Shown here: piece by piece, positions 50,956 to 61,400 of the stretch
Layout: every line of letters begins with the position of its first letter
Position numbering within the stretch: the first letter of the stretch is position 1
Assembly (NCBI GenBank): GCA_946406115.1
Contig: OX291562.1
Coordinates: 1,456,001 to 1,520,000, forward strand
Direction: 5' to 3'
Source: Apoda limacodes
Taxonomy: Eukaryota > Arthropoda > Insecta > Lepidoptera > Limacodidae
DNA: 64,000 nucleotides
Made by a program: the position numbers and the translations under genes
Notes under the pieces: generated by a model
The model's database searches: none
The model's input: only the letters and a program-made list of their open reading frames with translations
Told to the model about the DNA's origin: nothing

Positions 50956-53641
50956 ATTGAGAATTATGTACTGGAACCCTGGGGGCATAACTGGCAAGAC
51001 AGCCGCCCTCAGAACGTTAGTCCAGGAACACGATGTTCACATTGTGTTACTGGGCGAAACGAAACTCCGAGGTGAGAACGAGCTCCGCATTCCAAATTTC
51101 TTCACCTATAGGCGAGACGAAATTTCTCCCGCTAATATGGCCTTCAGGGGTACGGCTGTATTAATTAGACGTGACCTTATTCACGAATTATTACCCCTTT
51201 CCCTTTTTACATACATTCGGTCTATAGGTGTAAAACTAAAGGTCGGCAATGCGGAGCTTAAAGTCTTCGCCGCATATAAGCCACCATCAACCCCCTTCGT
51301 TCCAAGCGACATCGACAATATCTTTTGCGATGCCACCCCCACACTTATCTTAGGTGACCTCAATACCAAACATCAACACTGGGGTTCACGAATTTCATCC
51401 AAATCGGGTCGTGAACTAAAAGCAGATGCTGAGAGCAAAAACTATTTAGTCATCGGTCCAGGATCACCAACGCACTACCCCTCTACTGACAATCACGCGC
51501 CGGACGTATTGGACATCGCATTAGCCCACAATATTAGCTGGTCAATGTCGTTAGAGGTCCTCCACGACACTGACACTCAGCATCTGCCAATCTTATTGGT
51601 CCTTGGAGTGTCCGCAACTGGTAAACCGCTCCCCAACCCCCGCAGAATAACAGACTGGGCCACTTTCCACCGCGCCATGCTGGACTATAAACTCCCGGCT
51701 GGTGGCATTTCTACTCCCTTAGAGGTCGAAGAGGCAGTTAGTACTTTTACAACTGCCATTGCACAGGCCCTAAGGGAGTCCACCAGTATCTCAGCCACAG
51801 TTTCTGGTAAAAATCTTTTACCGGCGCACCTCCGCGCAAAAATTAGGGAAAAAAGGGCCCTTCGTAAGCACTGGTGTCAAACTCGCTGCCCAATTGCTAA
51901 GAGGGACCTTAACAGGTTCAGCGCAGAACTGCGGTCAGAAATCGCCAACTACAGGCAGCATTAGTGGGACCAAGTGATTTTTAAAGCCAGTGAGGATGAC
52001 ACGGCACTGTATCGCTTGGCCCGACAAATAACCAAAACCCCCGCCCCAATTTGCCCTCTCATAGATTCCGGTGGCATTCGCCACTACCACGCAGCGGACC
52101 GCGCGGAACTTTTTGCGGAACATTTCGAGGACCAATTTAGGCCGAACCCCATTATCGTCCCCGACCACACATTAGGAGTTACAGAACGCGTAGAGCAGTT
52201 TCTCGCGGCCCCAGCCCCACCACTAAGAGGTGATTATTTTATTTCGCCTAAAGAGGTCAGGAAGGAGGCCTCTAAACTTAACAAGCGCAAATCACCCGGT
52301 CCCGACGAGATTCCAAACACAGCGATTATTATGCTGCCTAGGAAGGGTCTGGTGGCACTCACCCGTATCTTTAATGGGATATTGCGCACTGGACATTTCC
52401 CATCTCCGTGGAAGATCGGCAAAATCATTGTTCTCCCGAAACCAGGGAAAGATCGTCATCGCCCAGAACATTACCGACCGATTACACTGCTGTCCAACTT
52501 AGCCAAGTTGTTCGAACGCCTACTTTTACTTAGGATATCCCCGCATATCCAGCTTAGGCCTGAACAGTTTGGTTTTAGAGACAGCCACAGTACCACTCTT
52601 CAGCTTGTACGAGTGCTCCATCACATGGCCTTCGAGCTAAACAAGGGCAGGCGCACTGTCGGAGTCTTTCTCGATATGGAGAAGGCTTTCGATCGAGTTT
52701 GGCACGAAGGCTTAATACACAAGCTGTTAGAGACGGACATCCCTCCGATGCTCGGGCGAGTAATAGCCTCGTTTCTGGACAAACGAAGCTTCTATGTCTC
52801 GGTCGAGAACAACCAGTCAGCATGTAAACCCATTAGAGCAGGGGTACCTCAAGGTAGCTGCCTATCGCCACTGTTATACGCGTTATACACCAACGACATC
52901 CCCACTCTCAGTGACTCCGGTCTAGCTGAAGGTGTTGAAGACGTCATCCTAGCCCTTTACGCGGACGACAGCGCCTATATGTCCTCCTCCCGCAAAGCTA
53001 GTTTAGCAGCCAAAAAAATGCAGCGACTATTGGACACTTTGCCTGGCTGGCTGGACAAGTGGAGAATAGCCGTTAATGCCAGCAAGACATCAGCACTATT
53101 GACCGGCCTGCAAAAGTTTCTCCCACCGAAACTTGTGTTTCGAGGTCAAGTCATTGAGTGGCAACCCAGCGTAAAGTACCTAGGTTGTATTATAGACCGC
53201 CCATTACGCATGCGCAAAATGCTAGACCATGTGTCAGCAGGCGCGGTCGCGTCACGGGCGTGCCTTAGACCGGTGCTTTCCTCTGACTTGCCACTCAGAA
53301 CCAAAATTCGCCTGTACAAGTTGTACATACGGTCGAGACTGACCTACGCAGCCCCTGCTTGGTACGGTCTTCTATCTTCTACCAACAAACGTAAGCTCCA
53401 GGTTGTCCAAAATAAGTCGCTGAGATTAATCACCGGCGCGGGACGCTACGTCCGCAACTCCACCATCGCTAGAGACACCAAAACCGAGCCACTCGCAGAG
53501 TTCATATCTGGTTTGTCGAAACGTTTATTCACCCGCGCTGACAACAGCCACCACGTACACTTAAGGGGCATAGCACCCCTACACGCCCGCCCGCCGGAAG
53601 GCAGGGCTCTCCCCCGAGAGCTCATTCCTGTGGGTGAATAA
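50891..53641 (+). pseudogene. E ORF2: endonuclease-RT with one in-frame stop
   Basis: The endonuclease shows MYWNPGGITGKT, GETKLRGENELRIPNFF, LGDLNTKHQHWGS and DVLDIALAHN. Where B has SDH, this copy has TQH, so the usual aspartate is absent. A single TAG (51962-51964) interrupts the linker where C reads a serine codon. The rest is open to 53641: KSPGPDEIPN, HYRPITLLSNLAKLFERLLL, EQFGFRDSHST, FLDMEKAFDRVWH, AGVPQGSCLSPLLYALYTNDIP and YADD at 52958-52969. The start is either the ATG at 50891, overlapping ORF1, or an in-frame ATG at 50933. Confidence 0.88.
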
Positions 53642-54261
53642 GTTTACTTATTCATCCTCCTACCTCCTTACCCTCCTCCCTTCATTCCATTCCATTCTTA
53701 TTGCCCTTCTCGCCTCTATTTTATTTTTGCTTTTATTTCTGTTTTTATTTCGCTTTTATTTTTATTTTATTTTTATTTTTATTTTCGTTTTTGTTTTGTT
53801 TTTGCTTCATTTTTATTTTATTTTAATTTCGCTCTTTTGTTTTGCTTTATTTTTACTTTTGTTTTATTTTGCTTCTATTTTTGTTTTCTTTTCTGGCGTC
53901 TACTCTCGTATTTTATTTTATTTTTTCTATTTTCTATATCGCTTATGGCGATAATATATTAGCCACAAAGGGGCCTGATAAGTAGGCCGCCTTTTCAAAT
54001 TTCACCGGGGGTGTTCAGCACCCCTGAGCTTCTGCCCGGGTCATGGTGGGAGGTAAATTCCCCTCCCCCGACACCCGCACCTCAACACCTAGTAGGGTGA
54101 TAGAGAAGAGACCCACGTGAGCTCCACAGAAGCCGTGACATTTTCAGGAACTAGCAACTTTGAGTTTTGATAAAACTAGTTGCGTAGTTTTTTGAAAGTT
54201 CATTTTTTGCGCGTATGTCGACGGTGCAACGTTACTGTTGCTGTCCGTCCGTAACAGTTTC

Positions 54262-54874
54262 ATATCAAAAAAACTAAAAAAACCTGTGACACAGAACGAA
54301 TCAATTTTTGAAATAACGAAAATTCACAATAACACAATTTATTTATTTATTTATTTATAAAACATTATAATATAAGATTTTTATAAACTTGTAAAATCTA
54401 ACGCTATAAAAAGTTTTAGTTTTTATATAATAATGACAGATTTGAAGCAACTATTGTGTTTTGAAAAATTATCGTTAAATAGGTAAATTTTTGAATACAA
54501 TATGCATCACTTATTTAACTAAATAAAATAACAAAATTCAAGTCAAAGAAAGATATTCCTGGTATTTTTTATAGTTCACCGTTGGCACGTACCCCTTTAT
54601 TATTATAGCAGTCTGGTGCGCAAGGTAAGAATGCGCGAAAGAGGGGCCACTTGCAAGATTTAGGAACTGCTTATAAACTGATAAGCACTGGTGTCAGCTA
54701 ATTACTATCCTTACGTCACCCATAATCTGTTAGAGGAAGGCTCTTGATCTCTCCAACGTGCGCGTTTCTCCTGATGAAAGCGTGATAATGTGTTTGACAG
54801 ATATACAATCGAGTTGCATCTAAAGTTAAAATCAATATGAATAAATATCCTCATAGCAGATATGCAGACAAAAG
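54262..54874. other. AT-rich flank of H, nothing recognised
   Basis: Begins with the right-hand GTTTC duplication of H. A TTTA microsatellite sits at about 54337-54357. No gene seen. Confidence 0.5.
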
Positions 54875-54875
54875 A

Positions 54876-54960
54876 TTAACCACGAGCCAGGACTTGAACC
54901 TGTAGCAATCCTTACAGTCCGTGTAAGTGCTCTACCAATCTATCGATTCTGTGCTATCGA
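54876..54960 (-). mobile_element. tRNA-derived SINE head or tRNA pseudogene
   Basis: The minus strand shows an A-box-like GATAGATTGGTAGAGC (54946-54929 region) and a B box GGTTCAAGTCC (54900-54890) with tRNA spacing. An anticodon-like hairpin CTTAC/GTAAG lies between them. The acceptor stem does not pair well, so a functional tRNA is unlikely. Confidence 0.55.
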
Positions 54961-55035
54961 GGCAGTAGTCTGCCAATGAAAATCCCAACATCTTTGCCGT
55001 TGAAACACACTCATTACTAACGTCACAAACAACTC

Positions 55036-55344
55036 CTAGTCCTATCCTACTATAAATGTTAAAGTTTGTATGTCTGGATGGATGTTTGTTACTCGATCAC
55101 GCTTCAACCACTGGATGGATCGGAATAAAACTTGGCATACATATAGGTTAGGTCCTGAAATAGCATATAGGCTACTTTTTATCCCGATCTCCAATTCAAA
55201 AGTTCCCGCGGGAATAACGATAACCAAGTTTAAAAAAACTATAGCTACAGCTTTTGCTTGCTATAGCAAACTTCATTAATATAATTAAGGAGTTCCACGA
55301 CAATAACCAAATAAAGGGCGGGCGGAGACGCGGGCAAAATCAAG
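55036..55344 (+). mobile_element. Helitron-like non-autonomous repeat
   Basis: It begins TCCTATCCTACTATAAATG and includes GGATGTTTGTTACTCGATCA, GGCTACTTTTTATCCCG, TTCCCGCGGGA, and ends with GACGCGGGCAAA. This wording is that of a very common lepidopteran repeat usually placed with Helitron-like elements (from memory). No coding sequence. The ends are approximate. Confidence 0.5.
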
Positions 55345-55489
55345 TGATTTCTAAAGAAATACTTATAAACGGGCTTGAAGTAAATGTTTTGACTGCATCT
55401 TTGTTATGGCATGTATCATATATTTTCTTCAAAGCTACCCTTCAGGGAGTCATAATGGAAAGTGTCCTTTTATGATAGGGAGGGCATTT

Positions 55490-55685
55490 TCCAATATTTT
55501 AATTGGACGCTGTAAGAGAAAAGGAGAAAAGAAATGCCCTTGCTGAGTTTCTTGCCGGTTCTTCTCAGTACAAGGTCTCCCGCCCTGTAGACTTACGAAC
55601 CGATGGCTTAGTGACATTCATAAGTGCTCAATTATTGTAGCCTAAACTGAATAAATTATATTGAATTTGAATTTGAATAAACGAA
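55490..55685 (+). mobile_element. Retroposon 3' end with TTGAAT-type tail
   Basis: Contains GAGTTTCTTGCCGGTTCTTC (55554-55573), an AATAAA (near 55651) and ends in ATTGAATTTGAATTTGAAT. This is the 3' end of a 5'-truncated non-LTR element or SINE of a type frequent in Lepidoptera. The first motif is shared with the 3' UTR of A. Confidence 0.6.
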
Positions 55686-56174
55686 GAAACATTATTTCTA
55701 TATATGTATGTATATTACGTTTCTTAATTATATGAAGATTTGTGGATTTGTAAGATTAGTGTAGGTACTAGAGGAGTTGTTTTTGTATTGTGTGATTGTC
55801 AAAAGTAATTTGTTCCTAAAAACACTCGAAATTTCAACTTTATTACAACCAGATAATTATATGTCAATGTCATTTCTGCGAACAGCATTGACGACTAGGA
55901 ACAAAAAGTTTGTAATATACAATAAACAATAATTTCGTACCGGTCTACAGTAGACTCGAACGAAATGCATATCAAATTGAAGAGCGTGAAAAATTAGTCG
56001 ATCCGAGTCGACAACTTTTAGGCAAAAAATTCGGATTATCGAGTATTTTTAATATAAAAATGAATAAATTGCTATATAATGGCGTTGTTAAGTAAACATG
56101 CCAATGTCATCATGTGCAACGGAACCCGACTTGTTATTAGACGTTAGCTTCATTGATGCTGAAATTATTTGTGA
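55686..56174. other. AT-rich spacer, nothing recognised
   Basis: About 490 bases without a supported feature. Confidence 0.5.
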
Positions 56175-56331
56175 TAGCCTGGTATGTGGGTACCAGAGTC
56201 TTTTGGTAGCCTGGTATTTGGGTACCAAAGTTTTGTGGTAGCCTGGTATTTGTGTACCAGAGTTTTGTGGTAGTCTGGTATGTGGGTACCAGAGTTTTGT
56301 GGTAGCCTGGTATTTGGGTAACAGAGTTTTT
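56175..56331 (+). repeat. Minisatellite, five 32-33 bp units
   Basis: Units read TAGCCTGGTATTTGGGTACC then AGAGTTTTGTGG, with a few substitutions. Each contains the palindrome GGTACC except the last. Confidence 0.9.
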
Positions 56332-56370
56332 ATTCCTCAAATTCACATTCGGCCATTTACAGTCAACTGC

Positions 56371-56674
56371 CTTTTAAATTTTGTCGGCTTCAGTTTCCAA
56401 TCCGCATAGCATTTGCTATGACAATAAATAAAAGCCAGGGACAAACTTTCAACAAATCGGTCTATTTTTACCTAATCCTATGTTCACCCACGGCCAGCTG
56501 TATGTTACCTTCTCTCGAGTTCGAAGATTCGATGATGTAGAAATACAAATTATCAATACAATCACCACTGAACAAGGTTTGAAAGGTGATAAATATTTAA
56601 CAAAAAATGTTGTCTATAGACAATTAAATTGTGATAAACAACTCATATGCATAATATTTATTATTATTTCGTAG
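56371..56674 (+). pseudogene. Helitron Pif1-like helicase, C-terminal fragment
   Basis: Bases ~56371-56475 read [20 protein letters not shown] then NKSQGQTF, helicase motif V of Pif1-like enzymes. After a frameshift near 56476, bases 56480-56674 read [20 protein letters not shown], the motif VI region, with a stop at 56674. Such fragments are the end of the RepHel protein of Helitrons. No Rep domain is nearby, so it is a dead fragment. A cellular Pif1 gene is less likely given the break and the setting. Confidence 0.75.
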
Positions 56675-57182
56675 GTACCTTTGCCAACATTATGGGTAAC
56701 TACTCATTCTATAAGTAAGTAAGTGTTACGAACACGCACAGCGGCGACGGGCGTAGGCTAGCTTCCTCGGTTGCTAAAACGAAGCTACGACAACGAAGCG
56801 CCGTAGAAATTAGACAACCGTACGGTAGCTAGCTACTAGACTAGGCCACTGACGTGTTTATAGTGGACTGTATGTTGTGGGCGACCGTATTGCGGGCCGG
56901 ACGGGTGAAGCCGGGTGTCGCACTTGTGAACCGCTGACCACGAAGATTTCTTAAGCGCAAAATAAAATAGCCGAAGTGAAGCTGAGTCTTCTTGTGAAGA
57001 ATTTATTTACACTAGAGCACTTATTTTACACTTAATTTCTAGCAGAGTTTCTTCCTTTTTCCTAGCAGCGTTTCTTGCTTGAACCTTCACTCTACAATTG
57101 AGCACTTATTTTCTTGCAGAGTTTCTTTCTTGATTGTTGGTTCTTCCTTTCTTGGTTTCTTGCTGCGAACTGCGACTGCGAA

Positions 57183-57218
57183 CTGACGATGACCGCTGGA
57201 TCGCTCGAGTTTTAAACA
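57183..57218 (-). promoter_or_regulatory. Core promoter in G LTR
   Basis: The minus strand reads GTTTAAAA (57218-57211) and, about 30 bases on, the arthropod initiator TCAGT (57187-57183), followed by repeated CAGTTCGCAGTCGCAG. Spacing and wording fit a TATA plus initiator LTR promoter. Confidence 0.5.
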
Positions 57219-57537
57219 ATTTCGAACAAAGCGGCAGGCCATAAAATTACCGTTACGGTTGTAAACTATAGCTAGACTACTCTTACAATTCTTGCTGTCC
57301 TTGTCTACAACTCGTTTGTATGGAGGTACATGTTTTTGTTATTTTAAAATATAAAAATGAATTTTCTCTATATGACAATTACTTTCTGCAGATAGATATT
57401 AAATTTACAAACATTATGAAATAGAATTCATACAAATATCTCACAAACTGTGGCTTTAAGAGCCAAAAAATGCAAAGGGCGTCTCGCAAGCGTATTGCTA
57501 ATAATTTCAAAATTCACGCCCGGCCTAGTAGCTCCAC

Positions 57538-57729
57538 CTAGTAGCTGGCCTCTGGCGATAAAATTTATTACCCACAAGGGGGCCTGAAAAGTAGGCCTCC
57601 TTTCTAATATTTCACCGGGGGTGTTCAGCACCCCCGAGCTTCTGCCCGGGTCATGGTGGGAGGTAAATTCCCCTCCCCCGACACCCGCACCTCAACACCC
57701 AATAGGGTGATAGAGAAGAGACCCCCATG
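57538..57729 (+). mobile_element. F: 192-bp 5'-truncated E-family insertion
   Basis: Matches the last ~170 bases of the E 3' UTR (from GGCGATAA through CTTCTGCCCGGGTCATGG to GATAGAGAAGAGACCC). Flanked by GTAGCTCCAC (57528-57537 and 57730-57739), the same target wording that E used in the H LTR. Confidence 0.85.
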
Positions 57730-58419
57730 GTAGCTCCACGGCAAAGTGCGCGGGAGTTTGTAGAACTAAGCAAAAGGTTAAGAGCGTAATCCACAACGTA
57801 TTGCTTATTTTGTAAAAATTCACGCTCTTACTTTTCATACAAATAGATTTTTAACTAAATTTTAACTAAACATTATTGATTTCTTTATACAATTATCGAG
57901 AATTATTAAGAATTTAACTCAACTCTGCTTGAGTACACGACTTACATAAAATCATAACATTTTATTTTACAAATTATTTACCTAAACTATTTTATGAAAT
58001 CTTACACATTAAATCTTAACAGAAATTACCTATAGTTGCTTAGTCACAATATTATATACGATCCTAGAACACTATGCGCTAACATTAACTTATTTCTACG
58101 TAATTCCTTATACATTTTACTATTTACTTATTTTACTTAACCTTTTCACTTGTAGTTGAGCAAACCTTTAATACTCTGTCTTACATTGCAACGACATACT
58201 TCTAAACTAGTTGTTGTGACTTTATTTTTCGTCACTTGCAACGTTACAACTTATTATTATTTATTTATCATATAATTCACGAACCTTACAACTTACTAAC
58301 TTATTATTTTACGTATCGTTTTAGAGCTACCCTATTGTGTCAATACGACTTTATTTATCAAAAAATCCTTATTTAAACATGTTTACATTTTAATCCTTAT
58401 ATCCTATCCTATCCTATCC

Positions 58420-61400
58420 TTATTTATGTGTTTCGTGTGGTCCGTCGCTAACATTCTCCCCCGCAGTGCGAAGCACTCCATCCTGTTGCGGCGACGATGT
58501 AGCTGGAACCAACACGACGACACGGCGACTCGGGCGGCGCAGCACTCCTCCATTCGTCTGGATGTCCAGGATCCTCACTCTTCCGTCTGGTCCTGGGTAC
58601 GCCTTCAGCACCTTGCCACGTGGCCATGAGTTTCGTGGCAGGTTTGCATCCACGATGAGTACCACGTCGCCTTCCTCTGGGTCGCTCGTAGTCCTTCCGC
58701 TGATCTTTCTCGGCATCAGCGTCGGCAGGTACTCCTTGATCCACCTTCTCCAGAAGTGATCGGTGAGTCGCTGTGCAGTCCTCCAACTGGCTTTTCCGAC
58801 TAGTTCGTGATCGGTGAACTCGCCAGGTGCCATCATTCCACAGGACCTTCCAATCAGAAAGTGGTTAGGCGTCAGACTTTCTTCATCGTCCGGCTCCATG
58901 CTGAGTTCGGTGAGCGGACGCGAGTTGACGACGTGTTCCACCTCTGTCATCAGTGTGTGCAGTACCTCTTCTGGCGGACTTCTTTCGTGCAGTACTGCGG
59001 CCAGCGACGTCTTCACGAAGCGTACCGTCCTTTCCCATGCGCCCCCCATATTTGGACTTCCTGGTGGTATGAACTTCCACCTTATACCTTTCTCTAGGGC
59101 TGCTTCTTCCAATTCTCGGTTGGCTCCGACGAAGTTTGTCCCGTTGTCGCTGAAGATGACCTTTGGCATTCCTCTTCTCGCTGCTATTCTTCGCAGCGCC
59201 ATGATCATGGAGCTAGTGCTTAGTGATGGCACTAGCTCTAAATGTACTGCCCTTGTCGTTAGGCAGGTGAAGAGCGCTCCCCAGGGCTTCTCTGTTCTCC
59301 TGCCGATGGTGACCTGCATTGGCCCGAAGTAGTCCACGGCTGCATTGGAGAAAGGATACGCGTGATGTTGTAGCCTTTCCCCGGGCAGGTCTCCAGTGGG
59401 CGGGATTTGCGGCGAACCTTTCCTGACTTTGCACCATTGACATTGGTAAATGACTGCTTTTACCGCTGTCCTTAGGCCCAAAATCCAATACTTCTGCCGC
59501 AGCTCATTCATTACGGTTGCAGTGTTACCGTGTAAAAACCTTCTGTGATAGTACTGAATTATCAGTTGTACTATCTTATGTTTCCCATCTATTACGGGTG
59601 GGTTATTTACTGCGTTTTTAAACGTGAACTTTCTTGTTCGACTGCGCAGTTTTATCTTTTCGTTGCTGCCTAGATAAACGTCGATTTTTCGTAGGCGGCT
59701 TGCGTTTTCCAATGGCTTGTTTTCTTTTAAGCATTTCATTTCCTTTGTTAAGCTTTCACTTTGGCTTCTTTTAATTAAATATTCTTCTGCCTTTTTTTGG
59801 AAAGCCTCTTCAATTTTTATAAAATTGTGTTCCTTCTTTCTTTCAATCACCGGCTTGGCTTGTGCTTTCTTCTTGTTTTTATTGTGCGGCTTCCATGTGA
59901 CGTCCTTGTCTCGCGCTGTGTTGACCCTCTCGACTTTCTTTTTCAGGACATCGATAAACAGAAACACCCTTGCCATGGTGTTAACCAGTTTCCTCCAGTT
60001 CGAGAATCTTTCTAAGTCTGGTGTTTCCTTTTCTACTGCCTTAATGGTGGTGACCTTGTGACTTGCCTTCTCTTCCAGGTCTTCACTCTTGGCCAAACCA
60101 AACTTTTTGGCGGGCCACTCTTCTTCGCCTCGCCTTAGGAATTCTGGGCCCTGGAACCACCTAGCGGTGTGATTGAAGTCGCTAGGCGTATTCCGTGTAG
60201 CGTCATCAGCCGGATTCATCTTCGTTGGAACCCATCTCCACTCCTGTGGCTTTGTTAGTTCTTCTATTTCTGCCAATCGATGAGCCACGAACGTCTTGAA
60301 TCTTCTTGGGTCAGCTTGCACCCACTGAAGTACTGTGCTTGAGTCGGTCCAGTACGTCTTTTGAGTGACCATGAGGTTGAGCTCTTTCTCCACGGTGGCT
60401 GCTAGTCTGCTTCCTAATAAAGTCGCCTGTAGCTCCAGCCTCGGGATTGAGACTGGTTTTGTCGGCGAGACCCTTGCCTTTCCAGCCACCAGCACGACGT
60501 GTGTTAAACCCTCTGGTCCTCTGGTCCTCCAATATACAGACGCCGCGTATGCCTCTTCGCTAGCGTCTGTGAAGGTGTGCAGCTGCCCTTCTCTTTGGCA
60601 TGGCGAAATGCACCTTGGTATCATCAACTTGTCCAAGGTAGCGACTTCCTTTATGGACCTTTGCCAGGCTTCTTGTTGGCCTTCTTGTATTTTCTCATCC
60701 CAGCCAATCTGTGTTCGCCAAATTTCTTGAATCAACTTCTTCCCTTGGATCAGGACTGGCGTAGCGAAGCCCATGGGATCGAATGTTGACATCACGGCGC
60801 TCGTGACTTCTCTTTTTGTGGGAACCCTTCTGCCATCTAATATTTTTGTTGGCGTATTACGTAGCCCAATGTTAAAGGCTAAGGCATCTTCTTCTGTGAG
60901 CCACCTCAGGCCCAGTGTCTTTTCTTCTTTTGTAAGCTCAAGGTTGGCGCTTTCATTTTTCTCTCGGTAACCTTTGAGCACTTCTGGGTTATTGCTTGCC
61001 CATCCCTTCAAATGGAAACTCGCCCGCTCATGGATATCCTTAACTTCGGCCGATACTCTTCTTGCTTCCTCGACAGACTGGAAGCTTTGAAGATAGTCAT
61101 CCATGTAGTGATTTTCTTTTATTGCCTTGACTGCTGCTGGGCGGGTCTCCTGGTACTCTTCGGTATTCTTGTTCATTACGTAGATTGCCGTGGCTGGTGA
61201 TGAGGCAGCACCAAAAATGACAGAAGTCATTCTATATTCCTCTGGCTTCTCTTTTCTTTTCTCTCCACGCCAAAGGAACCTCAGACTGTCCCTGTCTTCT
61301 TGTCTTATTTTGATGCGGAGGAAAATGTCTTGGATGTCGGCCATTATTGCAATTGGCCCCTCTCTAAAGCGCAGCAATACTCCAAATAGTGATTGGAGTA

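Larger units (their letters stand above)
48469..54119 (+). mobile_element. E: near-full-length Jockey-type element in H 5' LTR
   Basis: 5.65 kb, flanked by AGCTCCACAG (48459-48468 and 54120-54129); the other H LTR shows the empty site. It carries ORF1, an overlapping ORF2, a T-rich then GC-rich 3' UTR with CTTCTGCCCGGGTCATGG (near 54029), and no poly(A). The first ~110 bases (48469-48580) include short tandem repeats of CTCCAAAGTGAATATCAT and are not shared with C, so the true 5' end may be near 48581. C and F are relatives. Confidence 0.88.
29779..54256 (-). mobile_element. H: Gag-only BEL/Pao-like LTR retrotransposon with nested insertions
   Basis: The outer ends read TGTTGCGGAC (29779) and CCGTAACA (54256) and are flanked by the 5-bp duplication GTTTC (29774-29778 and 54257-54261). 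The inner flanks of the two LTRs do not match each other, so this is one element, not two solo LTRs. Sense is minus: 5' LTR 54256-46291, primer-binding site 46283-46266, leader with a stem-loop array, Gag ORF 37345-34643, 3' LTR 34699-29779. Insertions account for most of the 24.5 kb: A at 30463-34369, its shorter form at 46967-48265, P at 38390-44812 and E at 48469-54119. No protease, RT, RNase H or integrase of its own is present, so mobility would need another element's enzymes. Confidence 0.87.
46291..54256 (-). repeat. H 5' LTR, containing a shortened A copy and element E
   Basis: Own sequence is 46291-46966, 48277-48468 and 54130-54256. Apart from the insertions, an 8-bp deletion (near 46687) and about two substitutions, it equals the other LTR. 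The LTR at 29779-34699 shows the empty site for E. Being the upstream LTR in the sense of H, it should provide the promoter. Confidence 0.88.
56724..58387 (-). repeat. G 3' LTR (right border uncertain)
   Basis: Plus text starts TGTTACGAAC (56724). The other end is placed at TTTACA (58387) because the next bases on the minus strand form a purine-rich tract before the Gag-Pol stop (GGATAGGATAGGATATAAGG). An alternative end is about 8 bases further left. The matching LTR is outside the window, so the limits cannot be tested. It contains F. Confidence 0.65.

Noticed and set aside
53634..53954. 106-codon ORF rich in Phe and Leu at the end of E
   Set aside because: Encoded by the T-rich repetitive 3' UTR of E; low complexity, not a membrane protein gene.
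54876..54960. A functional tRNA gene
   Set aside because: A and B boxes are present, but the acceptor stem does not pair and the D arm is irregular; a SINE head or pseudogene fits better.
56137..56346. 69-codon minus-strand ORF with repeated residues
   Set aside because: By-product of the 32-bp minisatellite.
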